Below, in pieces: positions 52,398-60,896 of a stretch of DNA of 64,000 bases (its first letter is position 1; every line of letters begins with the position of its first letter). The notes beneath the pieces are model-generated. The model was not told the origin of the DNA. It made no database searches and was given only the letters and a program-made list of their open reading frames with translations. Where the stretch lies: the NCBI RefSeq assembly GCF_021590045.1, contig NZ_CP062221.1, positions 2,852,001 to 2,916,000 of the forward strand, in the 5' to 3' direction. The DNA comes from Cellulomonas palmilytica (GTDB lineage: Bacteria; Actinomycetota; Actinomycetes; Actinomycetales; Cellulomonadaceae). Position numbers and translations under genes: made by a program.

Positions 52398-54092
52398 ATG
52401 GCGACGCTCGTCGTACCCGGGGTGCAGGTCGAGACACGGTTCGACGTCCTGCCGCCGCTGCCCGCCTCGTCGGGCGTGGTCGGCATCGCCGGCATCGTCG
52501 ACCGACCACCGGTCCCCGCCGCGTTGGTCGGCCTCTCGCGGGCCGCGGAGATCCCCGGGCTGCTCGGCCCCGGGACCGTCGCGTCCGCGCCCGAGATCGT
52601 GCACGCGCTCGCCAACGGCGCCTCCGAGGTGCTCGTCGCGCCCGTCGGCGGCGGCGGCGCGGCCTCGCTCGTGCTGCGCAACGCCGTCTCGACCGAGGCG
52701 GTGCTGCTGCGCGCACGGTCTGTGGGGACGTGGGCGCACCAGGTCGCGGTCGACGTGCGGACCGTCACGAACGCCGCGGGCGAGACCGTCCGCGTGAGCC
52801 TGCGCGTGTTCCGCGCCGGCCAGGTGGTCGAGGAGTTCACCGACCTCGTCGTGGAGCCCGGCTCGCACCAGGACCTGTTCGACACGATCAACACGCGCTC
52901 GCTGTACCTCGTCGCGCTCGACCCGTCGCTCGCCGACGCGCTGCCCGCAGCGGGCACGTACGTCATCCCGGCGGACGGGACGGGCGTCGCCGTGCCGCGC
53001 TCGGGCGCCGCGCAGACGCTGCTGACCCTCTTGGCCGAGCCCGAGGTGGACCCCGCGGGGCTCACGGTCGAGATCCTGTCGCCGTCGGCGGACAACATCC
53101 GGGTGCGGGTGTTCCGCGACGGCGCCCAGGCCGAGGAGTTCACGCGTCTGACGATGAACCCGGACTCCGCGAACTACCTGCCCGCCGTGGTGCTGCGCGA
53201 GAGCGCGCTGGTCCACGTGCGCCAGGCGTCGTCGCTCGCGGGGCCGGACCGGCTGCCCGTGGCGATCGCCCCGACCCCGCTCGCGGGGGCCACCTCGCCG
53301 TCCGTGGCGGACTACCAGGCCGCGATCGACCTGCTCGCGACCGAGCCGCGGATCAGCCTCGTGGCCGCGTCCGTCGAGCCGACGCGCGGCGAGACGCTCG
53401 TCGCGGCCGTGCACCAGGCGCTCGTCGCGCACGCCGTCGCGCAGGCCGACGCGGGCGCGCCCCGCATCGCGTTCGGGTCGGTGACGCCGGCCGAGCAGGG
53501 CAACCTCGACCGCATCCGCGACCACGCCGCGGGCGTGCGCAACCGCCGGTTCGTGCTCGTCACGCCCGCGGGCGCGGCAGGTGCGGTGCTCGGGGCGGTC
53601 GCCCGCACCGGCCCGTCGGTCTCCCCCACGTTCAAGCCGGTGCCGCTGTTCGGCATCCCGCCGGCCCGCTACACCGACAGCGAGCTCAACCGCCTGCTCG
53701 GCCCGACGCACAACGCGCTCGTCGTCGCGGAGCGGTCCGGCCGTGGCGTGATCGTGCTGCGCGGCCTGGACACCAGCGGCGACCAGATCTCCGTGACCCG
53801 CGTCGCGGACGCGTGCGTGCGCGAGGTCAAGGCCATCGCGGAGAACTTCATCGGCCAGCTCAACACCGTCGACGCGCGCACGGCCCTGCGTCAGCAGATC
53901 GTCGCGACGTTCACCCGCATGGAACGCGCCGGCGAGCTCGTGCCGTCGACCGACGGGACCGACCCGGCGTTCCTCGTCGACGTGTACTCCACGCAGCTCG
54001 ACTTCGCGCAGGGCAACGTCCGCATCGACATCGCGGTCCGCCCCGTGCGCGCCATCGACTTCGTCTACGCCACCATCCGCGTGAAGAACTGA
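52398..54092 (+). CDS. Contractile tail sheath protein
   Basis: 564 residues. VVPGVQVETRFD at the N-terminus is the PGVxVxE-type opening of phage and injection-system sheaths, followed by an ELFxxxx-like region VGIAGIVDR. A variable middle domain follows (about 100-330). The C-terminal conserved sheath domain includes QLNTVDARTALRQQI, then FLVDVYSTQLDFAQGNV and RIDIAVRPVRAIDFVYATIRV, the beta-strand that links neighbouring sheath subunits. It should assemble around the tube and contract to drive it outward. GAGGAGGAAG lies before the ATG. First gene of the tail-like operon. Confidence 0.9.
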   Translation: MATLVVPGVQVETRFDVLPPLPASSGVVGIAGIVDRPPVPAALVGLSRAAEIPGLLGPGTVASAPEIVHALANGASEVLVAPVGGGGAASLVLRNAVSTEAVLLRARSVGTWAHQVAVDVRTVTNAAGETVRVSLRVFRAGQVVEEFTDLVVEPGSHQDLFDTINTRSLYLVALDPSLADALPAAGTYVIPADGTGVAVPRSGAAQTLLTLLAEPEVDPAGLTVEILSPSADNIRVRVFRDGAQAEEFTRLTMNPDSANYLPAVVLRESALVHVRQASSLAGPDRLPVAIAPTPLAGATSPSVADYQAAIDLLATEPRISLVAASVEPTRGETLVAAVHQALVAHAVAQADAGAPRIAFGSVTPAEQGNLDRIRDHAAGVRNRRFVLVTPAGAAGAVLGAVARTGPSVSPTFKPVPLFGIPPARYTDSELNRLLGPTHNALVVAERSGRGVIVLRGLDTSGDQISVTRVADACVREVKAIAENFIGQLNTVDARTALRQQIVATFTRMERAGELVPSTDGTDPAFLVDVYSTQLDFAQGNVRIDIAVRPVRAIDFVYATIRVKN

Positions 54093-54102
54093 GAGGCGCG
54101 CC

Positions 54103-54483
54103 ATGCCCACCGTGTACGCAGCCAACGAGAGCTCCGTCCTCGTCAACGGGACGCCCGTCGAGGGGGTTCGCTCCGTCGAGCACCGCTCCCTCGTCGCCCG
54201 TTCCGACCTGTACGCGATCGGCTCGTCCGAGCGCATCGGCGTCATCACCGGAGGCCGCAGCGTCGAGGGCCGGATCCGCGTCGCGTCGTCGGCGCCCGAC
54301 CTGGACGCGCTCGTCGGCGACGCCTTCTTCCAGATCACCGCGCCGCTGCGGCAGGGCGAGACCACGGTGACGGTGAGCTTCGACGAGTGCCTGCTCACCG
54401 AGAAGTCGTTCGCGATGAGCGCGGGCGGCCACGGCGAGACGGTCTACGCGTTCACCGCGACGCGCGTGCGCGAGGAGCGGTGA
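54103..54483 (+). CDS. Probable tail tube protein
   Basis: 126 residues, almost all beta-prone: SSVLVNGTPVEGVRSVEHRSL, DLYAIGSSERIGVITGGRSVEG, TTVTVSFDECLLTEKSF and GETVYAFTATRV. Size, fold and place directly after the sheath (10-bp gap) fit the inner tube of a contractile tail. It does not look like the gp19/TIGR02241 tube of typical extracellular injection systems, so it would be a different tube lineage. No other tube candidate is present. Assignment rests on context and composition, not on a diagnostic motif. Confidence 0.65.
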   Translation: MPTVYAANESSVLVNGTPVEGVRSVEHRSLVARSDLYAIGSSERIGVITGGRSVEGRIRVASSAPDLDALVGDAFFQITAPLRQGETTVTVSFDECLLTEKSFAMSAGGHGETVYAFTATRVREER

Positions 54484-54495
54484 GGTCGACCAGCC

Positions 54496-55911
54496 ATGGG
54501 TGCTGCGGTCCAGCTCGTCGCCGGGCAGGTGCGGGTCGGCGACGCGACGTTCCCGGGGGCGCTGCTGCCCGACGGGCGGGTCGCGCTGCTGGGCGCGCAC
54601 CTGCGCCGGCTGCGGCTCGGTGAGCGCGACGACCTCGTCGCGCTGGCCGCGCAGCTCGCCGGGCGCGACGCGGTGCGCACGCTCGCACGCCTCGTCCTGA
54701 CGGCGGCTGGTGGTCTCGGCGACGACGAGGGGGGCGGGGACGACGAGGCCGCCCGCGCCGTGCTCGAGGCGGTGGCGCTGCACCTGGCGGGGGCCGAGCA
54801 CGACGGTGCCCTGGTCCGCACGCGCCTGCTCGCCGCCCGGGCTGCCGGGGCCGCGTCCGCCGACCTCGCGGCCGTGGACGCCGACGACCTCGCGGACGGG
54901 CTGGCGGACGCACTGACGGACGACGGCGGCTGGACCCGGATCACGCTCGACGGCGCCCAGGGCGCAGCCGCCCGCGGAGCACCGCGCTCGCCCGACGACG
55001 TGCGCGACCACCTCGCGGCCGCGCTCCTCGCCCGCGCCGCCGAGCCCTTGGACGCGCAGCTCGCGCGCGTGCTCGTGCTGACCGGCCCCAACGACCCGCC
55101 GGACCCTGGACGGTGGGCCCCCACCGCCCCTCCGGACCTCCGGCCCGCCCTCGCGGATGCACCCGGGGCACCGGGCCCGACCGCGCCGACCGACCCGGGG
55201 ACGTGGTCAGGCCTCCGTGAGCCGACCAGCGACGCGACGCTCGTCGCCGGCCGAGGGCCGACGAGCCAGGACGACACCCGGTGGCGTGCGCGCGGCGGCG
55301 GGGACCCGGCCGCGTCCCGGGCGAGCGACCTCGCCTCCGTCGCGACCGACCCACCGTCCGCCGTGGCGTCCGCGCGCCGCGAGCCGCCCGCCCGCGGTCA
55401 CGCGCACGCCGGGCCGCGCACCCCGAGCACTACGACGGGCCTCCCGCCGGCACCCGTCCGCACCGTGCAGCGCGGCGGCGGGCCGGGCAGCGGGACGGCC
55501 GGGCCCGCGACGCCCGGGCGGACGATCGCGGTCGACGCCGCCGCGTCCGACCCCCGTGACCGATGGGGCGCCCCGGCGGCCGACCCGTCCGCAGCGACCG
55601 CGCGCGACCCGTGGTCCGACGCGGGCTCCTGGCCGCTCGGCGTGCCGACGCCCGGCACGAGCGCGCTCGTCGGCTCCCCTGCCGCGGCCGTGCCGGAGCC
55701 CGGCCGCCTCGCCACGGGGTCGCTCGTCACGCGGGGGCGCGGCTCGACCGGTCCCGGCACCGACCCCCGGACCCGCGAGGCGACGCCCCCGCTGCCGGCC
55801 TGGACGCCGGACGCCCCCGGTGGACCGGCCGGTCCGGCGCAGCCGATCGACACCGACGCCCTGGCCCGCGCGCTGCACCGCGCGGCCGACCTGCGGGGGG
55901 TGCGGCGATGA
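54496..55911 (+). CDS. Unrecognised two-part protein of the tail locus, disordered C-terminal half
   Basis: 471 residues. The N-terminal part (about 1-200) has beta-like ATFPGALLPDGRVALLG and helices rich in Ala/Leu/Arg/Asp (LAAQLAGRDAVRTLARLVL, AARAVLEAVALHLAGA). The last 270 residues are Pro/Gly/Ala/Thr-rich with many PRT/GPGT-type stretches and almost no hydrophobic core, so they are probably disordered. Position after the tube is where tail-assembly chaperones or the tape measure usually sit, but there is no long helical measure. It could be an assembly chaperone or a released cargo-like protein; I cannot assign it. Confidence 0.7.
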   Translation: MGAAVQLVAGQVRVGDATFPGALLPDGRVALLGAHLRRLRLGERDDLVALAAQLAGRDAVRTLARLVLTAAGGLGDDEGGGDDEAARAVLEAVALHLAGAEHDGALVRTRLLAARAAGAASADLAAVDADDLADGLADALTDDGGWTRITLDGAQGAAARGAPRSPDDVRDHLAAALLARAAEPLDAQLARVLVLTGPNDPPDPGRWAPTAPPDLRPALADAPGAPGPTAPTDPGTWSGLREPTSDATLVAGRGPTSQDDTRWRARGGGDPAASRASDLASVATDPPSAVASARREPPARGHAHAGPRTPSTTTGLPPAPVRTVQRGGGPGSGTAGPATPGRTIAVDAAASDPRDRWGAPAADPSAATARDPWSDAGSWPLGVPTPGTSALVGSPAAAVPEPGRLATGSLVTRGRGSTGPGTDPRTREATPPLPAWTPDAPGGPAGPAQPIDTDALARALHRAADLRGVRR

Positions 55912-56606
55912 GCATCCCGACCTCGCTGCCCGCGACCGGCCCGGAGCCCGGCGCCCGCCCCATGCCCGTCATCGGGGACGTGACGCTCACCGCCGCCCAG
56001 CGCGTCGACCACGCGCTCGACGGCGGGTTCGTCGACGTGCCCGTGCTCGGCCTGCCGGGGCACGCGCAGCAGCGCTCGGGGCGGCCGAGCCACCGCGTCG
56101 CGATCGCGGCGGTCCTCGCCGGCCCGAGCGCGCTCGACGACCTCGGCAAGCTCCAGGCGCTCGCGGCGTCCGGCGAGCCGACCACGTTCAGCGCGGACAT
56201 CGTCACGGCGCTCGAGCTGCAGCAGGTCGTCGTCACACGGCTCGCGGCGAGCGAGGTCGCGGGGCGCCCCGGGGTGGTCGACGTGCTGGTCGAGCTCGCC
56301 GAGGACCCCCCGCTGCCCCCGCCCGCCCAGCTCGCGGGCTTCGGCGGGCTCGACGACTTCGGGCTCGGCGACCTCGGGTTCGACACCGACCTGCTCGACG
56401 ACCTCGCGGGCCTGGCGGACGACGTCGCCGGTGCGGTCGAGGGCGCGCTCGCGGCCGTCGACGCGCTGTCCGCGCTGTCGGGGCTCGCGTCGTTCGACTT
56501 CGACGGCGTCCTGGCCCCCGTGCAGGACGTGCAGCGGTCGATCGAGGACGCAGGCGCGCAGCTCGGCACGGCGCTCGACGCGCTCGGGCAGGTGTTCGGC
56601 TCATGA
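55908..56606 (+). CDS. Unrecognised tail-locus protein, possible tube-to-hub adaptor
   Basis: 232 residues. A beta-rich N-terminal half (TLTAAQRVDHALDGGFVDVPVLG, SHRVAIAAVLAG, TTFSADIVTALELQQVVVTRLA, GVVDVLVELAED) and a helical, acidic C-terminal half with repeated Ala/Leu/Asp. The N-terminal pattern reminds me of tail-completion or baseplate-hub adaptor proteins (P2 gpU, DNA-circulation N-domain type), but no motif proves it. ATG overlaps the upstream stop (ATGA) and its own stop overlaps the hub gene (ATGA). It would bridge the tube to the gp27-like hub. Confidence 0.65.
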   Translation: MSIPTSLPATGPEPGARPMPVIGDVTLTAAQRVDHALDGGFVDVPVLGLPGHAQQRSGRPSHRVAIAAVLAGPSALDDLGKLQALAASGEPTTFSADIVTALELQQVVVTRLAASEVAGRPGVVDVLVELAEDPPLPPPAQLAGFGGLDDFGLGDLGFDTDLLDDLAGLADDVAGAVEGALAAVDALSALSGLASFDFDGVLAPVQDVQRSIEDAGAQLGTALDALGQVFGS

Positions 56607-57613
56607 CCCTCACGACCGGCGCCACCGTGACGCTCGACGACCTGCGCTACACCGTGCAGATCCGCTCGGTCGCGGCCGAGCTGGTGCTGCTGCCCGGCGT
56701 GAACCGCGCGGAGGTCGCGATCGCCGCGGGCGTCGACGTGCCGGCCGCCGCGGGCGCGCGGGCGAGCGTCGAGCTCGACGGTGGGGACGGCGCGGCGGTC
56801 GTCCTGACCGGGACCGTCGACCACGTCGAGCGCACGACGAACGGCGCGGTCGTCGTCGTGACCGACGCGGGTGCCGCGCTCGCGGCGACCCGGCCCGCCG
56901 AGACGTACAACGGGCTGACGGGCGTGCAGGTCGTCGGCAAGCTCGCCGACCTCGCGTCGGCGGACACGGGTCAGGTCGTGGCGCTCACGCAGACCGCGGC
57001 GTACGTCGCGGACGCGAGGCGCACCGCGGCCGAGCACGTCGCGACGATCGCGCAGCGCTCCGACGCCGTCGCCGCGGTCGACGCCGAGGGACGCGTGACG
57101 GTCGTCGCGTGGCCGGTGGGCGTGGCGACGGCCGCGATGCGGCTCGACCGGGAGTTCACGTCGTTCACGACGTCCGCGCACTCACCCGGCCACGAGTTCG
57201 CGCCCGTGGGCGCGGGTGGCTCGGGCGCCGCGCAGGCCCCCGACGTCTGGGTGCCGAGCACCGACGCGGTGACGGGAGCAGACGACCCCGACGGCACGCG
57301 CACGTGGTCGCCGGACCCGGTGCTGCGCACGCGCACCGACGTCGACCTCGCGGCGCGCGGCGAGGCGAGCCGGCGCGGCGCGGCGACGGCTCGCATGCGC
57401 GCCACGTGCTGGTTGCAGCCCGCGCGTCGCCCGGGCGACGTGGTGCGGATCGACGAGACGAGCGACGCCGCGCAGTCCGGCCCGTGGCTGCTCACGTCGG
57501 TGCGGCACGAGCTCGCACCGGGCATCGCCCGCACGACGCTCGCGGGGGTCGCGGCCGGCTCGTCCGACGGCCTGCTCGGCGCGACCGCCGGAGCACTGGG
57601 AGGTCTGCTGTGA
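56603..57613 (+). CDS. Baseplate hub protein, gp27/phage late control D-like
   Basis: 336 residues. The N-terminal beta-barrel-like half (VTLDDLRYTVQIRSVAAELVLL; VLTGTVDHVERTTNGAVVVV) and YNGLTGVQVVGKLADLA resemble the hub of P2 gpD, XkdQ and the first domain of VgrG. A second part reads WPVGVATAAMRL and a C-terminal loop TCWLQPARRPGDVVRIDE, as in the gpD barrel, then SGPWLLTSVRHEL. It should trimerise at the centre of the baseplate and hold the spike. Fusion with the spike, as in VgrG, has not occurred: the next gene is separate and overlaps by GTGA. Confidence 0.8.
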   Translation: MTLTTGATVTLDDLRYTVQIRSVAAELVLLPGVNRAEVAIAAGVDVPAAAGARASVELDGGDGAAVVLTGTVDHVERTTNGAVVVVTDAGAALAATRPAETYNGLTGVQVVGKLADLASADTGQVVALTQTAAYVADARRTAAEHVATIAQRSDAVAAVDAEGRVTVVAWPVGVATAAMRLDREFTSFTTSAHSPGHEFAPVGAGGSGAAQAPDVWVPSTDAVTGADDPDGTRTWSPDPVLRTRTDVDLAARGEASRRGAATARMRATCWLQPARRPGDVVRIDETSDAAQSGPWLLTSVRHELAPGIARTTLAGVAAGSSDGLLGATAGALGGLL

Positions 57614-58260
57614 CCGACGTGCTGTACGACGCGGTCGCGCGCATCGCGCGCCACGAGGCCGACGCGCGCTCGTGGGTCTCGGTCGCCACCGTGACGGAGG
57701 TGCACACCACCGCCGCGGGCTCGCCCGTGCACGCCGTGAGCGTGCGCCTGCGCGACACCGCGGTCGTCGTGCCGTACGTCCCGGTCGCGGTCGGCGCGCT
57801 CGGGTTCGTCGCGACGCCCGCCGTCGACGACCTCGTCGTCGTCGCGTTCGCCGACGGCGACCCGCACGCGGGCGTCGTCGTCGGACGGCTCTACCACCGG
57901 GACCTGGCGCCACCCGAGCACGGGGACGGGAAGGTCGTCCTGCAGCTCCCGCCGGGGAGCAAGGACGTCGACCTGCAGGTCGACGCGAGCGCGCCGCAGG
58001 TCACGCTCGTCGTCGGGGACACGAACGTCGAGATCGCGAAGGACTCGACCACGCTCACGATCGGCGACTGCGAGGTCACGGTCGACGGCGCGTCCCCCGG
58101 GAGCGTCACCGTCAAGGCGAAGGACAGCACGCTCACGCTCGGCGGCAACGGCGAGGTGAGCCTCGAGGCGTCGACGAAGCTGACCCTGAAGGCCCCCGAG
58201 GTGGTCATCGACGGCTCGGCCAAGGTCACCGTCTCCGGCGGCGTCGTGGAGGTGAACTGA
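57610..58260 (+). CDS. Central spike, gp5/baseplate V-like with beta-helix
   Basis: 216 residues. An OB-fold at about 18-100 (SWVSVATVTEV, AVSVRLRDTAVVVPYVPV and DDLVVVAFADGDPHAGVVVGRLY) is the hallmark of gp5/gpV. It is followed by a repetitive right-handed beta-helix from about 115, with short Val/Asp/Thr strands (DVDLQVDAS, VTLVVGDTNVEIA, TTLTIGDCEVTVDG, GSVTVKAK, STLTLGGNGEVSLEA, KLTLKAPEVVIDG). There is no lysozyme insert. It forms the trimeric needle that PAAR caps. The GTG overlaps the hub stop by 4 nt. Confidence 0.87.
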   Translation: MTDVLYDAVARIARHEADARSWVSVATVTEVHTTAAGSPVHAVSVRLRDTAVVVPYVPVAVGALGFVATPAVDDLVVVAFADGDPHAGVVVGRLYHRDLAPPEHGDGKVVLQLPPGSKDVDLQVDASAPQVTLVVGDTNVEIAKDSTTLTIGDCEVTVDGASPGSVTVKAKDSTLTLGGNGEVSLEASTKLTLKAPEVVIDGSAKVTVSGGVVEVN

Positions 58261-58261
58261 G

Positions 58262-58663
58262 ATGGGCACCCCCGCCGTGGGCGCCGACGCGATGGTCGTC
58301 GCGGTCGACACGCACATCGTGCTCGTCCCGACGCCCGGCGGCACCGTCCCGACCCCGCTGCCGCACGTGTTCTCCGGCACGATCTCGAGCGCCACCTCCT
58401 CGACCGTGAAGGTCGGCGGGAAGGCGGCGGCCACGCTCGACTCGGTCGCCAAGAACCAGCCGCCGCACATCGCCATGCCGCCCGGGACCTCGTTCCAGAG
58501 CCCGCCCTCCGACGAGGGGAAGGTCACCCAGGCGTCGACGACCGTGACCGTCGGCGGCAAGGGTGTCGCGCGCGTCGGCGACCAGGTGACCACGTGCAAC
58601 GACCCGACCGACCAGCCCGTGGGCAGCCTCGTCGGACCCGTCGGGACGGTGATGGTCGGATGA
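58262..58663 (+). CDS. PAAR-like spike tip protein
   Basis: 133 residues with a PAAR/DUF4150-like architecture: short beta-strands with many Val/Gly/Thr and prolines, GTPAVGADAMVVAVDTHIVL, PTPGGTVPTPLP, NQPPHIAMPPGTSF, TVTVGGKGVARVGDQVTTC and SLVGPVGTVMVG. Conical PAAR proteins sharpen the spike tip; histidines and a cysteine (Cys near 112) could bind the central metal. It starts 1 nt after the spike gene's stop and overlaps gp25 by ATGA. No effector extension is attached. Confidence 0.82.
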   Translation: MGTPAVGADAMVVAVDTHIVLVPTPGGTVPTPLPHVFSGTISSATSSTVKVGGKAAATLDSVAKNQPPHIAMPPGTSFQSPPSDEGKVTQASTTVTVGGKGVARVGDQVTTCNDPTDQPVGSLVGPVGTVMVG

Positions 58664-59112
58664 GCGACGTCCTGGGCACGGACCTGCGCGTGCTGCTCGG
58701 CCCGCCGGGCATGGCGGCGCACGACGCCGCGTACCTCGACCTGCGGCTGGGCGCGGGTGTCGTCGACCGCGCCGCGGACGGTCCGCAGCTCGTCTCCGAC
58801 CGGCACAACCTCGGCCAGGCGCTCGTGCTGCGCCTGCTCACACCGCGCGGCACGCTCGCCGACCTCGGGCACGCGGAGTACGGCTCACGCCTGCACGAGC
58901 TCATCGGCGAGCGCAAGGACGAGGCGAGCCGCGCGCGGTGCAAGGCGTTCGTGCTCGAGGCGGTGGCGGCCGAGCCGCGCGTGCAGGACGAGGTGGTCGA
59001 GCTCGCGTTCGACCTCCCGTCCGAGCGCCCGTCGGAGCTGCGGTTCCTGCTCACGGTGCAGCCCGTCGACGGCGGGGCGCCCGTGTCGGTCGGACTGGGG
59101 GTGGAGCTGTGA
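58660..59112 (+). CDS. Baseplate wedge protein, gpW/gp25-like
   Basis: 150 residues of the gp25 family, the lysozyme-like fold without catalytic residues that starts sheath assembly at the baseplate. Visible are NLGQALVLRLLTPRGTLADLGHAEYGSRLHELIGE in adjoining pieces with the conserved GxLxxxPxYGS-type stretch, the ERPSELRF linker, and an ending VQPVDGGAPVSVGLGVEL. It may seed the sheath on the hub. The ATG overlaps the PAAR stop by ATGA, and the stop overlaps the next start by GTGA. Confidence 0.85.
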   Translation: MSDVLGTDLRVLLGPPGMAAHDAAYLDLRLGAGVVDRAADGPQLVSDRHNLGQALVLRLLTPRGTLADLGHAEYGSRLHELIGERKDEASRARCKAFVLEAVAAEPRVQDEVVELAFDLPSERPSELRFLLTVQPVDGGAPVSVGLGVEL

Positions 59113-60896
59113 ACGGCCTGCCGGACGGCTTCTCGCCGCGCCCGTACCCGGAGATCGTGCGCGACACGCTCACCACGCTCACGGGCGGCACCGTGCGCGA
59201 GGTCGTGACCGTGCCCGCGGGCGACCTCGTCCTCCTCGACGCACTGCGCGACCGCCCGATCCGGCGGGTCAGCCACCTGCAGGGTGTCGTCGAGGTCACG
59301 CGGCCGCTGCGCGACGCCAACGGTGACCTCGTGCGGGACGCGCAGGGCCGCACCGTCGAGGAGCAGGTCCCCGTGCCGTACCGGTTCACGGACGCGGACT
59401 TCGAGGTCGTCTCCACCGGACGTGAGGGCGTCGAGCGCGACGCGATCCGGTTCCGCCCGACGGGCCGCCGCCCGCCGACCGGCTCGACCGTCGTCGTCAA
59501 CTACTACCCGTCGCAGTCGCGCCCCGCGCCGATCACCGACCTGAGCGTCGGGTCGGTCGCGCGCACGCTGCTGGAGTCGGTGGCGCGCGAGCTCGCGCTG
59601 GTCGAGCTGCAGCTCGACGCGGTGTACCGCTCGGCGTTCCTCGAGACCGCGCAGGGCACGTCGCTCGACAAGGTCGTCGCGCTCGTCGGGATCGCCCGGC
59701 GGCCGGGCGGCGTCCCGACCGCACGGGTGCGGTTCACGCGCGCGACCGGCTCGACCGGTCGCATCACCGTGCCCGTCGGCACCGTCGTCGCCGACACGCA
59801 GGCCAACCGCTACGCGACGACCGTCCCGCTGGTCCTGGAGATCGGCGAGGACTCGCGCGAGGTGCTCGCCGCCGCGCTGTCCCCCGCGACGGCCGCGGTC
59901 GAGGCGGGCGCGCTCGACCGCCTCGAGGTGCTCATCGCGGGCGTCGGCGCGGTGACGAACGAGGCCCCCGCCGCGGCGGCCGGCGGCGCCGAGCCCGACG
60001 ACGACCTGCGTCGGCGCGCGCGGGGCGCGCTCGCGGTCGCGGCGCGCGGCACGCTCGACGCGCTGCGGCTCGGCGTGAAGAACCTGGAGGGCGTGCAGGA
60101 CGTGACGGTCACCGAGTTCCCGCACGGTGTACCGGGCGAAGTGCTGCTCTCGGTCGGCTACGACGGCGAGCCCACCGCGGAGCTGCTGCAGCGCGTCGCG
60201 GAGCGGGTCGACGACCTGCGGCCCGCCGGGGTGCGGGTCACGACCGACCGCACGCAGCCCCAGCCGGTGCAGGTGACCGCCACGCTCGTGCTCGCCGGTT
60301 CCGGGGTCGGCGGTGCCGAGCTGCAGTCGCTGCAGGCCGCGCTCGAGGAGCGCGTCGCCGCGATCCTGGGCGCGCTGCCGCCCGGCGGGACGGCGCGCAC
60401 CGCGCAGCTCGCGGCCGCCGCGCTCTCCGACCCGCGCATCGTGGACGCGACGTTCGGGCTCGACACGGGTGCCGGGCCGCAGCCGACCGTGACCGCGCCG
60501 ACGGGGCACGTGCTGGCGGCCGTGCGGCCGTTCACGCACGTCGTGAGCACCGAGTCCGGTGCGGGACCGGGCGCGACCGTCCTGGTCGACGCGCTCGTCC
60601 CCGTGCACCTCGCCCCCGGCGTCACGGCCGGGCAGGCGGAGCAGGCGATGAGCCTCGCCGCGCGCTCGTGGGCCGCGGGCCTCGGGCCGGGCACGCAGAT
60701 CTCGGTCGACGCGTTCGTCGCGGCCGTGCGCGACGACACGCGCTACGCGGTGGTCCGCGCGGACGTCGCGCTGACCACGGAGGCGGGCGACCGGTTCCTG
60801 CGCCTCGCCGACGGCCTCGGCACGCACCCGCTGGGCGCGCAGGACTCCGCCGAGATCCGGTCGGTCGCGCTCGACGTACGTGAGGGAGGCGTGTGA
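59109..60896 (+). CDS. Baseplate protein J-like
   Basis: 595 residues. The N-terminal extension (about 1-150) is followed by the gpJ core: SVGSVARTLLESVARELALVELQLDAVYRSAFLETAQGTSLDKVVALVG in pieces, VPVGTVVADTQANRY, PDDDLRRRARGALAVAARGTLDALRLGV and EGVQDVTVTEFPHGVPGEV, ending RVTTDRTQPQPVQVTATLVL. A C-terminal part adds another roughly 150 residues with VPVHLAPGVTAG and LRLADGLGTHPLGAQDS. Wedge component connecting hub, gp25 and gpI. Longer than phage P2 gpJ (302), as in injection-system relatives. Confidence 0.87.
   Translation: MNGLPDGFSPRPYPEIVRDTLTTLTGGTVREVVTVPAGDLVLLDALRDRPIRRVSHLQGVVEVTRPLRDANGDLVRDAQGRTVEEQVPVPYRFTDADFEVVSTGREGVERDAIRFRPTGRRPPTGSTVVVNYYPSQSRPAPITDLSVGSVARTLLESVARELALVELQLDAVYRSAFLETAQGTSLDKVVALVGIARRPGGVPTARVRFTRATGSTGRITVPVGTVVADTQANRYATTVPLVLEIGEDSREVLAAALSPATAAVEAGALDRLEVLIAGVGAVTNEAPAAAAGGAEPDDDLRRRARGALAVAARGTLDALRLGVKNLEGVQDVTVTEFPHGVPGEVLLSVGYDGEPTAELLQRVAERVDDLRPAGVRVTTDRTQPQPVQVTATLVLAGSGVGGAELQSLQAALEERVAAILGALPPGGTARTAQLAAAALSDPRIVDATFGLDTGAGPQPTVTAPTGHVLAAVRPFTHVVSTESGAGPGATVLVDALVPVHLAPGVTAGQAEQAMSLAARSWAAGLGPGTQISVDAFVAAVRDDTRYAVVRADVALTTEAGDRFLRLADGLGTHPLGAQDSAEIRSVALDVREGGV

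Noticed and set aside
49225..52716. An 1163-codon minus-strand frame
   Set aside because: Only its last 500 codons (from 50727) form a real membrane protein; the rest is antisense to the AI-2E transporter and the sheath gene.
52398..58663. Type VI secretion system
   Set aside because: No TssJLM membrane-complex, TssB/TssC pair, Hcp or ClpV genes; single sheath gene and gpI/J-like baseplate fit a phage-tail or extracellular-type machine.
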